Source: Undaria pinnatifida
Lineage: Eukaryota; Sar; Phaeophyceae; Laminariales; Alariaceae
Direction: 5' to 3'
Length of the DNA: 64,000 nt
NCBI GenBank assembly: GCA_012845835.1
Contig: JABAKD010000008.1
Span: forward strand, 14,764,223-14,828,222
Every line of letters begins with the position of its first letter. The stretch's first letter is position 1. This document shows, piece after piece, positions 11,531-23,519 of this stretch. The translations under genes and the position numbers were made by a program. Below the pieces are notes generated by a model. The model was not told where the DNA came from. It searched no databases and was given only the letters and a program-made list of their open reading frames with translations.

Positions 11531-12900
11531 CCCCCGCCCCCCTCCAAACCCGCTCGCTTTTGATCCAAACCGGGCCCCCCCCTTTTTTCCCTTCACAGCT
11601 GTCAGATTTTGTCCCCCTCAGAAACGGGTTTTATAGTTTCCGCGCACAGACTGACTAAAATCATCCTGTTGACCCTGATAGCTACACTGTAGCTGTAAGG
11701 GGAGTCGCCGACCTATATCCTTAATGAGGACACACAACTCGTAATGCGCGCGATCGGAGTATCACACACAGCTTGCAAAGATGAGTTTCGACGAAATCTT
11801 CGATCTCACAGCTGGAGTGTATTTTAATTTTTATAATATCTTTGATCTCACAGCCGAAGTGTATTTGAATATTATTTGTGACTTAATCCTCCTCCAAGAA
11901 TTCCCCCCCCCCCCCCCCCCCTCCCCGCCCTTGCTCTCCCTTACTCAAACGCCCCACCAATATCGAAATCCGCAAGATTAGTTTACACTTCCAGACGGGA
12001 TATCACCTCATTATCTTTCGAGAGCCATCCATGCCGCTGTCCCCCCCCCCCCCCCCCCCCCGCCTCGAACGCCCCATTCTTCCCCAGCACCATCGCCTAG
12101 ACCTAGCACCACACGTATAGCACCCCTCACCTAAAGCCCTTCCTTCCCCCCCCCCCGCCCCCTCCCCCCCCCGCCCCCTCCCTCCCCCCCCCCCCCCCCC
12201 CACCTCCCCCCACCCCCCCCCCACCCCCGTCCCAACCCCCCCCCCTCGAACACTCCACCCTCTCTTTACCCACTGATTGTACGACTTACCCCAGGATATA
12301 CATGATAAACTGATGCATTATTTCCAACACCGTCACATTTATCCCCTCAAAATAATGTATAGTTTCCACCCACATATTGAGCTGCCCCCCCCGCCCCCCC
12401 CCCCGCCCCAACCCCTCCCCCCTCCCCCAAATAATAAACTGGTGCCAAAACCGTCAGATTTATCCCCTTGAAAGGATTTATAGCTTACATGCACAAATTG
12501 CCCCCTTTCCCCCCCCCCCCCCCCCCCCCCCCCCTCCAAACCCGCTCGCTTTTGATCAAAACCAGGCCCCCACGTCCTTCAAAACTCCGCCGCCCCCCCT
12601 CACCGGTTGTTCGACTTCCAAGATTCACTTGATAAAAGGATACATTTCCTTCCACAGCTGTCAGATTTTGTCCCCCTCAGAAACGGGTTTTATAGTTTCC
12701 GCGCACAGACTGACTAAAATCACCCTGTTGACCCTGATAGCTACACTGCTGTAGTTGTAAATGGAGTCGCCGACCTATATCCTTAATAATGAGGACGCAC
12801 AACTCGTAATGCGCGCGATCGGAGTATCACACACAGCTTGCAAAGATGAGTTTCGACGAAATCTTCGATCTCACAGCTGGAGTGTATTTTCATTTTTTAT
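10980..12900 (+). repeat. C-tract modular repeat array 2
   Basis: Same modules and order as array 1, with long C runs (for example 11,500-11,529 and 12,502-12,534). It contains two terminal modules, one ending internally at 11,830 and running straight into module Z-like sequence ('tctttgatctcacagccga'), and one ending at 12,895. All open frames are C/G-run artefacts. Confidence 0.85.
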
Positions 12901-14216
12901 AATAAAATATATGAAAGAATCGTATAAATATATATACATACATTCGGACTCGATCTTGCCGGGATATTCGCGAAACTTCAACAGAACGATTTTTTCCACT
13001 CTAAATTAGTGTAAGAAGTGTCGTTCCCGATCAAGTTGGAATTTGGTGGAGACGATACTGCAGACTCCAGAACAACATCGATGTAAGTCCCATTGCCCAA
13101 TTCGCCAGCCATCAAGAGACACTACGAAAACTTGATTCCATATACACGTCAATAAAGCGTTTTAGACAAAAAAATACAGGAGAAAATAGCGTTTCCGCGA
13201 TGCCCCGCTCCGTTTCACGGTTTTCGATATCAATTTTAACCTCATATTTGGTCCACTGCGCGTGAAAATATACTGAAAGACGGCCTTTATTTTTTTTTTT
13301 CCGTCAACACAAGTTCTGGGCCCTTTGGTATCTTTTTGGATATATCATAGTTGCTTCGGTCAAATCTCTGTTGGACAAAAAATTAAACTAAAAGGGACGG
13401 GCTTTCGGTTTGTGGGTTAATCCATGATCAACATGGTGTCTAAACCATCAGCCCAAGATACAAAAGACTCTGATAACAGTGAGCAGAGCATGCCCAATGT
13501 CCTTCTCCGACAGCAATCCCTCTGTTATTTCGGGTGCATTGATTTCGGCCTCTTCTGTGTTTCACAGTACAACGGGTATATCTAGGATGAAGAATTAATA
13601 CGGACACTGGACCGTGTTCAACCTGGGTGTTCTATAGTAGCACATTGATGATGCCGTTGAGCAGAAAAAAACGCCTTAATGTAAAGAAAACACATATCAA
13701 CATATAAATCCCGCCTCTTAACTGGCGACATATTTTACACTGTAAGCAAGTTGCAATCTAATGTGAGTTGGCGTGAGACGAAAGAGCTGAAGTATTTCCG
13801 CCATTAAAATGAAGGGATGTACCGTAGTGGGGAGGGGAGGTGGGGGTCTGCTTAGTGACCGTGAATCCGAGCTTAATCTTGGTATGTTAGGAGAAAGAGA
13901 AAGATTGGTGCGAATACAACATATGGGATGGTTCGAAACATGGGGGCATCTATATATATATATATGTACACGAAGGGTTTGGTATCCATGGTGGTTTTCG
14001 AATAAAATATGCACGGACTGTATGCCCCTCCCCGAGGACTGTGGTGCTACGATACACCCCCCCGCCCAAACCCAGCGATTTCTCATACGAATTTTCATGG
14101 CTCTGTGCGACACGGGGAAGGGAGTTTTGAAAAATAAGCCTTCAAATGATTTCCTGTTTGCAACGGACCATCTAACGATGACGTTGGAATGGCACCGGGC
14201 ACGTCATGTCACGTGA
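12901..14216. other. No recognisable gene
   Basis: Mixed-composition DNA with no convincing coding frame. The 135-residue frame at 13,809-14,216 has no domain and ends inside a MITE fragment, so I do not call it. Confidence 0.45.
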
Positions 14217-14221
14217 CATTG

Positions 14222-14285
14222 CCGGGAGCTAGTTTTCAAACCGACGATATACTTGAAAAAAAGTTGGGGTTGGCTACCGTAGAAT
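14222..14285 (+). mobile_element. MITE fragment, right half
   Basis: Matches the right part of the complete MITE at 38,257-38,495: 'gggagctagttttcaaa', then an A-rich stretch, then 'ggctaccgtagaat'. It is followed by GACT, the same four bases that flank the copy in element A. The left half is missing. Confidence 0.65.
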
Positions 14286-14559
14286 GACTCGATAATAGCT
14301 CTAACTATATGTTTGTGATACAGACGGGACTGACTTCGATAGAGCACAGTTTCGGCAGCATTAGAACTCTGTCTGACATTGCTCTAATGTACTTGTGGAG
14401 GTAAAGGCGTTAATCGTAGGAAACGCGCGGGTAGAGCCGTGTGGCGTTGCCCGACCAGAAGAGTCCGGTTAAATATATTGTCCTACCTGTGGTTTTCTCT
14501 CCGTCGATAACCACTCGATGCCACGTGGTCTACCAGCTACCGTATGCCGGCGATGCGCA
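14286..14559. other. Unassigned DNA
   Basis: No gene or repeat recognised between the MITE fragment and the TIR element. Confidence 0.4.
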
Positions 14560-15520
14560 ATACAAGCTGGGCCGGCCAAAAAACCCATAATCCGTCAGTC
14601 AGGCATATCGTTTGAGCGACAGTGACCCACTGCAAACTGAGCATGTCCTCGTAATCAGCTAGACGCGGTGGTCATTTTAAGCCCTCCAGCTTGAGAATCT
14701 GCGAAGTTGGCGTTAAAAAAAGTGCTTGACACTCACGTCTCCTAGTTTGAGCATTTTTTCATGATTTGTTTGTATTGCTTTTTCTAAAAAATTTCGCAAT
14801 ACAAGTGTGGTTCTACGGTAGCCCCCCCAACTTTTCTTTAACGAAATCGCTGGTTTTGAAACCAACTCCCGGCCGTATCTCCTGAAATACGGTCCCTCTT
14901 ACCACCCGGACGTCATCGTTCGATAGTCCTCCGCAAACAAGATAATATATGCAGATACTCTTTTCATAGCATCCTTCCTCGTGTCGAGCAGCCATGAAAC
15001 GTTCGTTAAAGAAAAACGCTGGTTTTGGGGGGGGGCTATCGTAGAATCAGTCACAACGTGGATGGAATTGGCTTAACTTTTCTGGGCATGTACATCTTGG
15101 GACGAGGAGTAGTGACATATGAGTTTCATTTCATGGGTCACTTTCGTTCGAAAGATATGGATGAATCCCTGAATTATATGTAAATTTGTATGCAGAGGCA
15201 CTTCGGTGGAAACTTGACCATGCACCTCTCACGTTTTGAAGTTAGGACCTGAAATGTTGACACGTGAGTTGGACTAATCTTACCAAAACAATACTTGACG
15301 AGCTCAAAAAACAAAAAAAACTGCCTGCTAAAAGTTTTCCATGATCATGAAATGGACAAAAAATCAACGGTTTGTCATTGTTTTCTTTGGGCTCGCCAAG
15401 TAGTGTCTCGGCGAGCCTGTTCGTAATCGCGTGTCAAAATTTCAGGTCAGAACTCGAAAAACGGAGCGGGACACAGCGATATTGGTCTATTTTGAGCGTC
15501 TTGGCCGGCCCAGCCTGTAT
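14560..15520. mobile_element. Candidate 961-bp non-autonomous DNA transposon with 20-bp TIRs
   Basis: The left end reads ATACAAGCTGGGCCGGCCAA (14,560-14,579). The right end (15,501-15,520) is its reverse complement with one mismatch. No transposase is encoded. A full MITE (14,810-15,048) sits inside it, and an imperfect foldback lies at 15,247-15,458, with 'ggacctgaaatgttgacacg' facing 'cgtgtcaaaatttcaggtc' and 'acttgacgagctc' facing 'gctcgccaagt'. A target-site duplication is not clear. Confidence 0.5.
14810..15048 (-). mobile_element. Complete 239-bp MITE, inverted relative to the copy in element A
   Basis: The ends read 'gttctacggtagccccccc' on the left and 'ggggggctatcgtagaatc' on the right, forming imperfect TIRs. 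Inner blocks ('tttctttaacgaaatcgctgg', 'catgaaacgttcgtta', 'cgtgtcgagcagcc') match 38,257-38,495 in the opposite orientation, and both copies are exactly 239 bp. No open frame of note. No obvious target duplication here. Confidence 0.8.
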
Positions 15521-15601
15521 CCCATTATCTCTTTGAACAAGTCATTGAACAAGTACTAAAGGTAGGGGGTCTTCTAAGGCGCCTTCTTCACGTGAAGCGA
15601 T

Positions 15602-16172
15602 TCATGATATATGTCCACCAAAAATATACATATTTTGAGTAAACCGGAAGGGCAACCCCATGGCCAACCCCGTGTCCCATTGACAGCCGTAATATGTACA
15701 TACCTGGCACTTAGGATTTGGACAGGAATGGCACTCCGACCATCTTGAGTTAAGGAGTATCGTCGTATTTTCACCAGAGTAGATTTGACACCGCTCCGTC
15801 CTTGCGACGCACGCCTCGGATCGTACCGCAACGGCCACGGCTGCCTTGAGGCGGTACAGAAATATCGTAGAAATCTACCGTGTGCCCTAACGGCCCAGTG
15901 CTCTCGACGAGATATCTGGCATCCACGGGCTCCGCCAGAATTGGGAGTTTTTTTTTATCGACCCAGTTTTCACGATGCCGCGGGAACACGCGGATGCCAT
16001 ATATCTTGTCGAGCACTGGGCCGTTTGGGGCAGACGTTAGCTTCCACGATAGCTCTGCACCATGCCCAAGCAGTCGTGGCGGCTTCATATTATCTGGGGC
16101 GTGTAGCGCAAGCAAAGAAAGGCGGTTTTGCAAATAAGAAGGGCGTAGCGCAAGCACAGCGCGGTGTTGCAA
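15602..16172 (-). CDS. Possible minus-strand gene fragment, unknown function
   Basis: Two overlapping minus-strand frames have protein-like composition. 16,172-15,771 (133 aa) includes 'HAPDNMKPPRLLGHGAEL' and 'IYGIRVFPRHRENWVDKK'. 15,838-15,602 includes a Cys-rich stretch 'ECHSCPNPKCQVCTYYGC'. They could be successive exons or one frameshifted frame. The motif 'LVESTGPLGHTVDFYDI' shares its underlying DNA with an inverted stretch at 15,985-16,040, so part of the frame is a DNA-level repeat. I recognise no domain. It could equally be chance open frame, and the start is not established. Confidence 0.3.
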
Positions 16173-16488
16173 GCAAGAGCTTACGGCACCGCTGTCGTAT
16201 ATATCAGCCCGGCAAAAACAATGCTACATCTCTCGTGAGCTTTATTTCGCAGAGCACGCGTCTCAGACCAGTTTGCAAGCCTACGTTCGCGACAACGTGG
16301 AATACTCAAAAGCCGCTCGCAGCGTGAACGCAAGGAGCTCGACAGAATCGTCCCAAGTCCTCCACGTTACTTTTCTTCGTCATACACACCCTTCTTGTTC
16401 TGCAGAAAGTCGACTAGAAACTACATCTGGCGGAGGATGTTCTATTTAAATCGAGTGCAGTAAGTGCAGCACAAACATGCAGATGCTC

Positions 16489-16731
16489 TCAATCGAAGAC
16501 GAACGTGCCCTGCCCGGCCTCACCAAGTCCGGCTAGTTCCTGCGTTGGATTATCGATGGTGTCCTCAAGGCGCAAATCGGTCAAAAAACAGTCCACCACC
16601 ATTTGGGGAGCACGAGTTCCCGACAGGGCTCTCTGTATGCGAAGACAAGTCAATATATCTCCAAGACGCGTCCTCCTGCTGTTTCTTTTCGTGTACAAAT
16701 TTGCAGTTTGGCCCCGGGCCATATGCCGCAA
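16489..16731 (-). CDS. Possible exon, unknown function
   Basis: An open minus-strand frame of 80 residues contains 'PQMVVDCFLTDLRLEDTIDN', then 'GLGEAGQGTFVFD' and a stop. It lies upstream (in minus-strand terms) of the 15.6-16.2 kb candidate and could belong to the same gene. No domain, clear splice sites or conserved neighbours support it. Confidence 0.22.
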   Translation of the reverse strand: MRHMARGQTANLYTKRNSRRTRLGDILTCLRIQRALSGTRAPQMVVDCFLTDLRLEDTIDNPTQELAGLGEAGQGTFVFD

Positions 16732-16739
16732 GAGGTTTA

Positions 16740-18140
16740 ACGGTGCTCATGGCAGTGTGGCGGGAGACAGGAGCCTCCAGCGAAGGCCACAAGTACCCGC
16801 CGGTTATTTGTGATCAAAGGGAGTGGCAGGTAGTGTTGTGCGCCGCGGCAACAGCATCTGGACATACGTATGTATCAGTTCGGTATATAGGCAATGTTTC
16901 AGCCCTCCCCGCATGTTTTCTGTATTCTAAGCTAGGTACATACCTGGCCTTATTTCCTGCTACTTGGCATAATGAGCCTTATAATATGGCCCGTTGAGGA
17001 GAACTGAGTGAAACGCGTTTATCGATATCTACCAGCGCGTATCTTCTACATGCAGAGGATGCGGGAAAACGTACGATACGTTTTGCGAAGGACGCGTGCT
17101 ACGGTAGAGGTGCACCACGTTTTTCTTCTGCAAAGCTTTCTCAAATTGGGAACTTAAGACCCCTCTCAAGAAATAATTTGGAGAAAAATAAGACCGCTAC
17201 CAGATGAGAAATCCAATGGCCTAGGTATAAAATGAGAATCATGCAAAAACAAAATGGACTATTCCCGACGATTTTGGGTTAAGGAGCCCCATTATTTCAA
17301 ACCATTTCAGACAAAACCTGCTACCTCCATCGTGGCATGAGTCGAACCGTTCTATCAGTGTAAGGATAACGTACTGTTAATAGTGTTCGTTGGAGGACAC
17401 ATATGGCGGAGACATACTGTGAACGAGACGGAGAGCGAGCTTTCCCTTCATTGGTTGGCTGGACAAAGACGTGCACGTCGTACTATACCGTAGAGGGGGG
17501 TACCCGTTCATTCACTACCGGGTATGAGCCACTCGCATCAGTGAATGACTGCCGTAGTATCTTTCCCACAAAAAATACGTCCTGCGTATTTTGGCACAAT
17601 GTAGCTTCCCTTTCATTTCCGCATATACTTGTGAAAAATAAAACGAACAGGGTGGTCGCTCGCGCGAGTGCGAGTCGCGCCGAGACACCTCATGCAAGAA
17701 GGGTCTCAAAACGTTATCCCCACTGTAGCCTTGGTCACTGGGTTTTTATAGGGTTCGGGTTACGCCTGTTTGTTGGGTTAGATATAATACACGAGTTTAC
17801 TTTTTTTTCCTCGTCCCACGGCACCGCAACATCTACTAATTTTGAACTTTTTTTTTCTCTCTCCCCTCTCCCTACTACAGACGTAAGTCAGACCGGGTCA
17901 GTACTGCGTCAGGCTCTTCTCCCCCCTCCCCGCTACGGTACCTACCTGCAATATCCTCACAGCAAGATTTGAGCCAACTTTCCCTCCCATGCCATTGATA
18001 TGCGTTAAACAAAATGCTCTAGGCCTTTATCTCGAGAAGGTGCTCAACGTGCACGCTGGGCATACCGTCATGCGATTGGTTAACAAAGTGGAATATACTA
18101 TACTATCCTATGAATAATCGATACACGAAAGTATCGGCAT
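16740..18140. other. No recognisable gene
   Basis: The longest frame (17,403-17,972) is Ser/Thr-rich with no domain. 17,640-17,730 resembles 2,465-2,550, so part of this region is a dispersed repeat. Confidence 0.4.
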
Positions 18141-18261
18141 AGTTAATAGTAAGTGAATACAGTCCCTACTAAAGCCAAGGTTGTCGGTCCAAGTCTCCCC
18201 AAGTGCATTCTCGTGCTTGTAGGGACGTCATCTTGCGTAAACTTATATAGTCGTATATTTG

Positions 18262-19757
18262 AACTGGACAGATGACAGAAAGCGGTATACCGCCACCATT
18301 CCGCGCCACCGTGCGGTACAGCAGAATACACCCGGGCTTTTGACCCCGATCCGCGATGCTGATTGGTCAACTCAGCCTCGTTCCGGTTTTTGACATCAAT
18401 TTCCTTGCGGTACATCGCACCGCGGCTTCTCAGCTCGGCCGTCACCGTTTCCTGACGCGGGCCATACGCTTTCTGTGGCGAAATTCACCATGCGGACCGA
18501 GTTTGCCCCAGGCTCTTCACGGCCCATAGCCTGTCAATGCCAACCGAATCTTAAGCATGGGCCCAACGTCACGTAGCATCCGAAAAACGCGGCACTTTCA
18601 TATTCCTCCATACTTCAGATTCCTTCGGAGATATGGATATAGCTATCCGTAACGAATCTCATATTTTTGACATTCAACGACCCATCTTCCTCTCCTTGGC
18701 AAAATGCTTCTAAGTAAGCCGGAGCATGCATCCATAGCTTTTGTGCCTTCGGCTAAAACAAACCTATCCGACCATGTCTGTGTCGGTAGACAGCATGGCT
18801 ACAAGACTACATGTACAATGCTATGTGAAGGACTACATGTAATATACTCCCGATATTTTCAAGGTCCACATTTCAATAGTAATAATAGTCGAAAACCGTT
18901 ATTTCGTACATAACCTGCAGTGTACGACCACACAACAGATGGCGCCACCACGCAAGAACCTCTTTTTGGTTTAAATGGTTTTAGGGCATGGGCAGTGTGT
19001 TATAGATTATTTTGGTATTTTCCGGGCATCCCAGTGTGTCCCAAAGTTTTGACTACCAAGTTTAAGTGTGGTGGCGTCTTCTCCTTGCGTGGATTTCAAA
19101 ATAATGGGGTGTACGACCTCGCAAGGCGGACGGCCGGCGTCATTGGGTGTAGGTATGGGCCAGCAGGGTCGACCGTCGTGCGCGTGTAGCGCGACTGTCA
19201 CTCCCTCTTTGTCCCTTTGCCCCAGCCATTTCCCCGACATCCATACGTACCTAACCCAATACTGGAGCCTGTCCTGTGACCACGGACTTGATTATGCGAG
19301 TGTGTAAGAACAACAACAACAGCAACAACAGTAACAACAACGACTATACTACGTTTACGTGGGGTGTGCGAGCTACGTATGGCGCGAGCTATGTATGGCT
19401 AAGCAGCGGTTCGTGCTGTGTGAGGATCCCGAATATGAACGGATATAAATATGCGTCGTTCTATGGATGCTACATGTCGGTATGCCCATGATCGGAAATT
19501 CAGAGGGTATGGACCGTGAAGGCAAACTCGGTCCGCATGGTGTTTTTTGCCACAGGATGCGCGTCAGGAAACGGTGACGGCCGGGCTGAAAAGCCCCGGT
19601 GCGATGTACCGCAAGGAGTTGGTGTCAACAACGGGTGCGAGGCTGAGTTGACCTATCAGCGTCGCGGATCGGGGTCAAAAACCTAGGTGTATTCTGCTGT
19701 ACCACACGGTAGCGCGGAATGGTGGCGATATACCGCTTTCCGTCGTCTGCCCATTAT
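18262..19757. mobile_element. Candidate ~1.5-kb element with ~200-bp inverted repeats
   Basis: 18,262-18,462 and 19,554-19,757 are reverse complements over about 200 bp with roughly 90% identity by eye. Shared blocks include 'gcggaatggtggcg', 'ttgaccaatcagc' / 'ttgacctatcagc' and 'gcgtcaggaaacggtgac'. The 1.1 kb between them encodes no recognised transposase and contains an AAC microsatellite at 19,309-19,342. Long arms with an unrelated centre fit a foldback or TIR element. It abuts the inverted C-tract block at 19,757. Confidence 0.55.
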
Positions 19758-20460
19758 AAAAACTGGAATTCACTCCAGCTATTATGAGATCGAAGACTTT
19801 GTCGAGACTCATCATCTTTGCAAACTGTGCGTGATCTTCAGATCGTGCGTATTACTGTGTGTGCCCTTATTAAGGATATCGATCGGCGACTCCCCTTGGA
19901 ACCACAGTGTAGCTTGTACCAGGGTCAACAGGGTGACGTTAATCAATGTGTGCCCGAAATGTAAAAAAAAACAGTTTTTGAGGTGGGGCAAGTCTGACAG
20001 CTGTGGAAGGAAATGCATCAGTCTATCATGTGTATCCTGTAAGTCGTACAACAATTGAGGAGAGGGCGGAGCGTTCGAAGGGATGAGTTTATTTATTTGT
20101 TTATTTGTTATTTTTTGGGGGGGGTTCCCAACAGCTTTAGGTCGCATAGATGTAGGGACTTACTGTACACGTGGTGCTACGTCTAGACGACTGTGCCGGT
20201 GATGGGGAAGGAGGGGGCGTTGGGGTGGGGGGGGGGGTGGAAATGATTTGGAGCTACGGCATGGATGGCTGCAAATACATTGAGGTGATATTAGCTGCCT
20301 GTTAGTGTTTCTTAGTCTGGTATATTTTGATTTTAGGTGGTGCGTTTGAACAAGAGGCATCGGGAGGGGTGGCGAACGGGCGGGACAGCTCAATACGTGC
20401 GCGGAAACTATAAACCCTTCAGGGGGACAAATCGGATAGTTGTAGAAGGAATGCATCAGT
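19757..20460 (-). repeat. C-tract family copy in inverse orientation
   Basis: Read on the minus strand this carries the X, Y and Z modules and the terminal module: 'tcaacagggtga' and 'ggcgactccccttgg' are complements of the plus-strand forms. The poly-C runs appear as poly-G at 20,119-20,126 and 20,226-20,237. Together with the next feature it forms an inverted copy of 9.65-12.9 kb. Confidence 0.8.
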
Positions 20461-20464
20461 TTAC

Positions 20465-21540
20465 ATTTAATGCCTGGTGTTGTTTATTACTCTAGCAGAT
20501 TTGATGTTAGGAGCGGTATCCAAAAAGATATTAGGTGTGGTATAACATGTGGACCATGGTATAGCTTCGTGGTGTGCTATTGTACATGGATCGCAAGATA
20601 GAACATTTCAAACTATAGGTGTAACCATGCAGTTACCATGATTTCACCGTGCCGATGTGTGTCTCTGAGATCGCAAATTATACGACAGGGATAAGTGTTG
20701 CAAAATACCACAAGCAAGTTGATGTGGTCATGCAATGTCGTCACCGTTGAGCACGAGGGGGGGGGGTGCACATCGTTAGTGTTTACATGGTTACACCTAC
20801 TGATTGACATGATTTTGCGGTGCCGCTGTGGGGCTCTGAGGTCGCTAATTATAAGACAGCGATACATACATGTTGCAACATGCAACAAGCGAGGTAATGT
20901 GGTCATGCATTGACATCGTTATTGTGCACGGGTGGGAGGAGTGCAAATCGTCGGTACTTCGAAAGGAACGCTTGATGCACCCGAATTCAATTACGACACT
21001 TCGTTAGGTATACTTCGTTTGGAAGAGGTTGGGAGGCGATCATGCAGACAGTAGGTGGGAAATACCGTACGCAATGGGTTGGTAATATGGTCTATCGCAA
21101 TTTTAACACATTTGCCTGTCATTATTTCTCACATTGTTGTTAGCTAATGTACGATTTTACGCCCATGATTTACATTGTCTATGTGGGGCACTGGGGTCGC
21201 CAATGCTAAGACAAGGACACATGTTACAAATACAGCAAGCGCGGTGATGTGGTCATGCAATGTCACCATTATTGACCACTAGGGGCAAAAGTGCAAATCG
21301 TCGATATTCGAAAGATATTTTTGATGTGCCCGCGCTCAATGACGTTACTTCGTGGGGTATTTGCTACTTTGTTTGGCAGAGGTTGTCAGACGATCATGCA
21401 GACGGCAGGTAAGCACGAAATACACTACGTAATAGGTTGGTAAGAAAGTGTGGTCTACCGTATTTTCAACATATCTGCCTGTACTTCCTTTTCACCTTAT
21501 TGTTATCTAATGTACGATTATATGTCCTGTTTTCGTATTT
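20465..21540 (-). repeat. Satellite of the 9.65-10.6 kb family, inverted
   Basis: The reverse complement of about 20,820-20,880 reads 'cgacctcagagccccacag', as does 9,998-10,023. Two further units with 'gggttggtaa' blocks occur near 21,080 and 21,430, about 350 bp apart. Noncoding. Confidence 0.75.
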
Positions 21541-21589
21541 GTATTACACCCTGGACAATACCTCTATTATTAGTCACAAATGATTTGAG

Positions 21590-22330
21590 GTGATGACTAC
21601 TTATTGGAATTGGAGCCGCAATTGACTTAGGGTGCTGTCAATTAATTTAAATTGCGACTATTAAAACATTGGTTTGAGGTGATGTCTATGAATTGGAATT
21701 GGAGGCACGATTGTTTTAGCGTGCTGTCTACTAATTGGAATTGGAGTCACAATTGATCTGGCGTGATGACTATAAATTGAAATTGCGGCTACAACTGATT
21801 TGGGCTGCTCTATTAATTGGAATTTCCGCACACAATTTATTTGGGGTGCTGTCTATTAATTGGAGTTGGGGACACAATCTTTTAGGGTGCTGTCAATTAA
21901 ATTGCATTACGACTACAACTGGTTCGAGGGTAATGTCTATATATTGGAATTGGTGACACACTTCATTTTGGTGCTGCCAATTAGTTGGAATGCCGGCTAC
22001 AATTGATTTCGGGTGTGGTCTATCGGTCGGAATTGCGTCTACAATTGATTTTGGGTGCTGTCTATTAATCGGAATTGCGGCCACAATTGATTTCGGGTGA
22101 TGTCCATTAATTATTAGAATTGCGGCCCACAATTGGTTTGGGCTGCTGTCTATTAATCAGAATTGCGGTCACAACTGATTTCAGATGTTGTCTATTAATC
22201 GGAATTGCATCTACATTGGACTTGGGCTGCTGTCTAATAATTGGAATTAATTGCAGCTTCCAACGATTTCGGGTGATGTCTACCGATCGAAATGGCGGCC
22301 AAAATTGATTTTAAAAGATCATGACAGATG
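21590..22330 (+). repeat. AATTG-rich minisatellite, ~45-bp units
   Basis: About 16 diverged units of 'ggtgctgtctattaattgg' followed by 'aattgcggccacaattgattt'. Units vary in length by a few bases. Open frames through it are low complexity. Confidence 0.8.
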
Positions 22331-22339
22331 TCTATCAAT

Positions 22340-22830
22340 GAAAGGTCTTACAACGATGAAATTGAAAGAGGTCAAGGCAGAAACCTGTCGGCCGACCCAT
22401 TCCTATCAATAGGCAAGACCAGAAACAAAATATTAAAAATATTTCAATTGAAAGATCACAGCATGAACTTATTGTGTGAACCATTTCCAGAAATAGACAA
22501 ACTCGAAACAACTGGTTAAAACAATGGCAATTGGTACGTCTGCACAGAATCTTTTGCCTGAACTATTCTTAGTACAGGCAAGACCAGAAGCAAATTGTTG
22601 AATCAATTTCAATTGAAAATCAAAGCATCAACTTGTTGTGCGAACCGTGTCGTTCAAGAGACCAGACCACAAACAAAGAGCTAATCCAATAGAATTGAAA
22701 GGGCAAGACAGAAACCTATTGACAGAACAGTTACTATTAATTGGCAAGATCAAAACCAACTGTGGAAACAATTCCAATTGGAATATCAAAGCATGAACCT
22801 ATTGTTCGAACCGATTCCATTAAAATGACG
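22340..22830 (+). repeat. Diverged tandem repeat, ~85-175-bp units
   Basis: Recurring blocks are 'ggcaagaccagaaacaaa', 'caatttcaattgaaa' and 'atcaaagcatgaacttattg', seen near 22,410, 22,580, 22,665 and 22,745. It follows the AATTG minisatellite and shares its CAATTG richness. Confidence 0.65.
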
Positions 22831-23519
22831 TCCGGACGATATGCTAAAAAGCAATAAATACTCCATTGTAGGTAAATTCTCGATCCAATTGAAGAAGTAA
22901 TCGAGTATTGGAGTCTCCTGTACATATAAGCTGCAGGGGGTTAACCCAGATAACTGACAATCCTCTATTTAATAATTCAATTGCACAAGCAATTCAAAAT
23001 AATATGCGGGAACAAGATGTAAGTTGCCTTTGCAATTCAAACTGCAATGCTTTGGTAGGAATCAATTGTCCATGTAATTCCAATTAATAGACTTCTCGGG
23101 GGCTCTATGGTGGGTGCAAAAGTCTAGTACGATTTCTAATGTCCAAGGCACAAGCAAAAACGGCCTCTCATTCGTACCCGCTATGCTAGTCCCGGACTCC
23201 AGAAGATATACAAATAACACCGTGAACCATAATAGACTAGTCTACGAGTAACTGTCTACTACCAGGTAACGGTTTATATTCCTACCTGTCGACGCAATCA
23301 TTCTTACTGTCTATTGTGTGCTCCCTAATTGTACGGTGTGTATTGGCGACATAAAAGACACCATACTAGTCTGCAATAACTACTGCTGCCGTCATTTACC
23401 TTATACCTGGTATATGATGTATAGAAAAGAAAAGGAAAGAAAGGGAAAAAACAGTCATGCCAGGTAGGTACTACGTGCAATATTAACTAAACAATAAATC
23501 ATATGAATGCTTTTTCTTT
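22831..23519. other. No recognisable gene
   Basis: A/T-rich sequence between two blocks of AATTG-type repeats, with no coding frame of note. A short A/G-rich run lies at 23,425-23,447. Confidence 0.4.

Noticed and set aside
17403-17972. 189-residue plus-strand ORF
   Set aside because: No domain, low-complexity Ser/Thr stretches, and overlaps a dispersed repeat-like segment.
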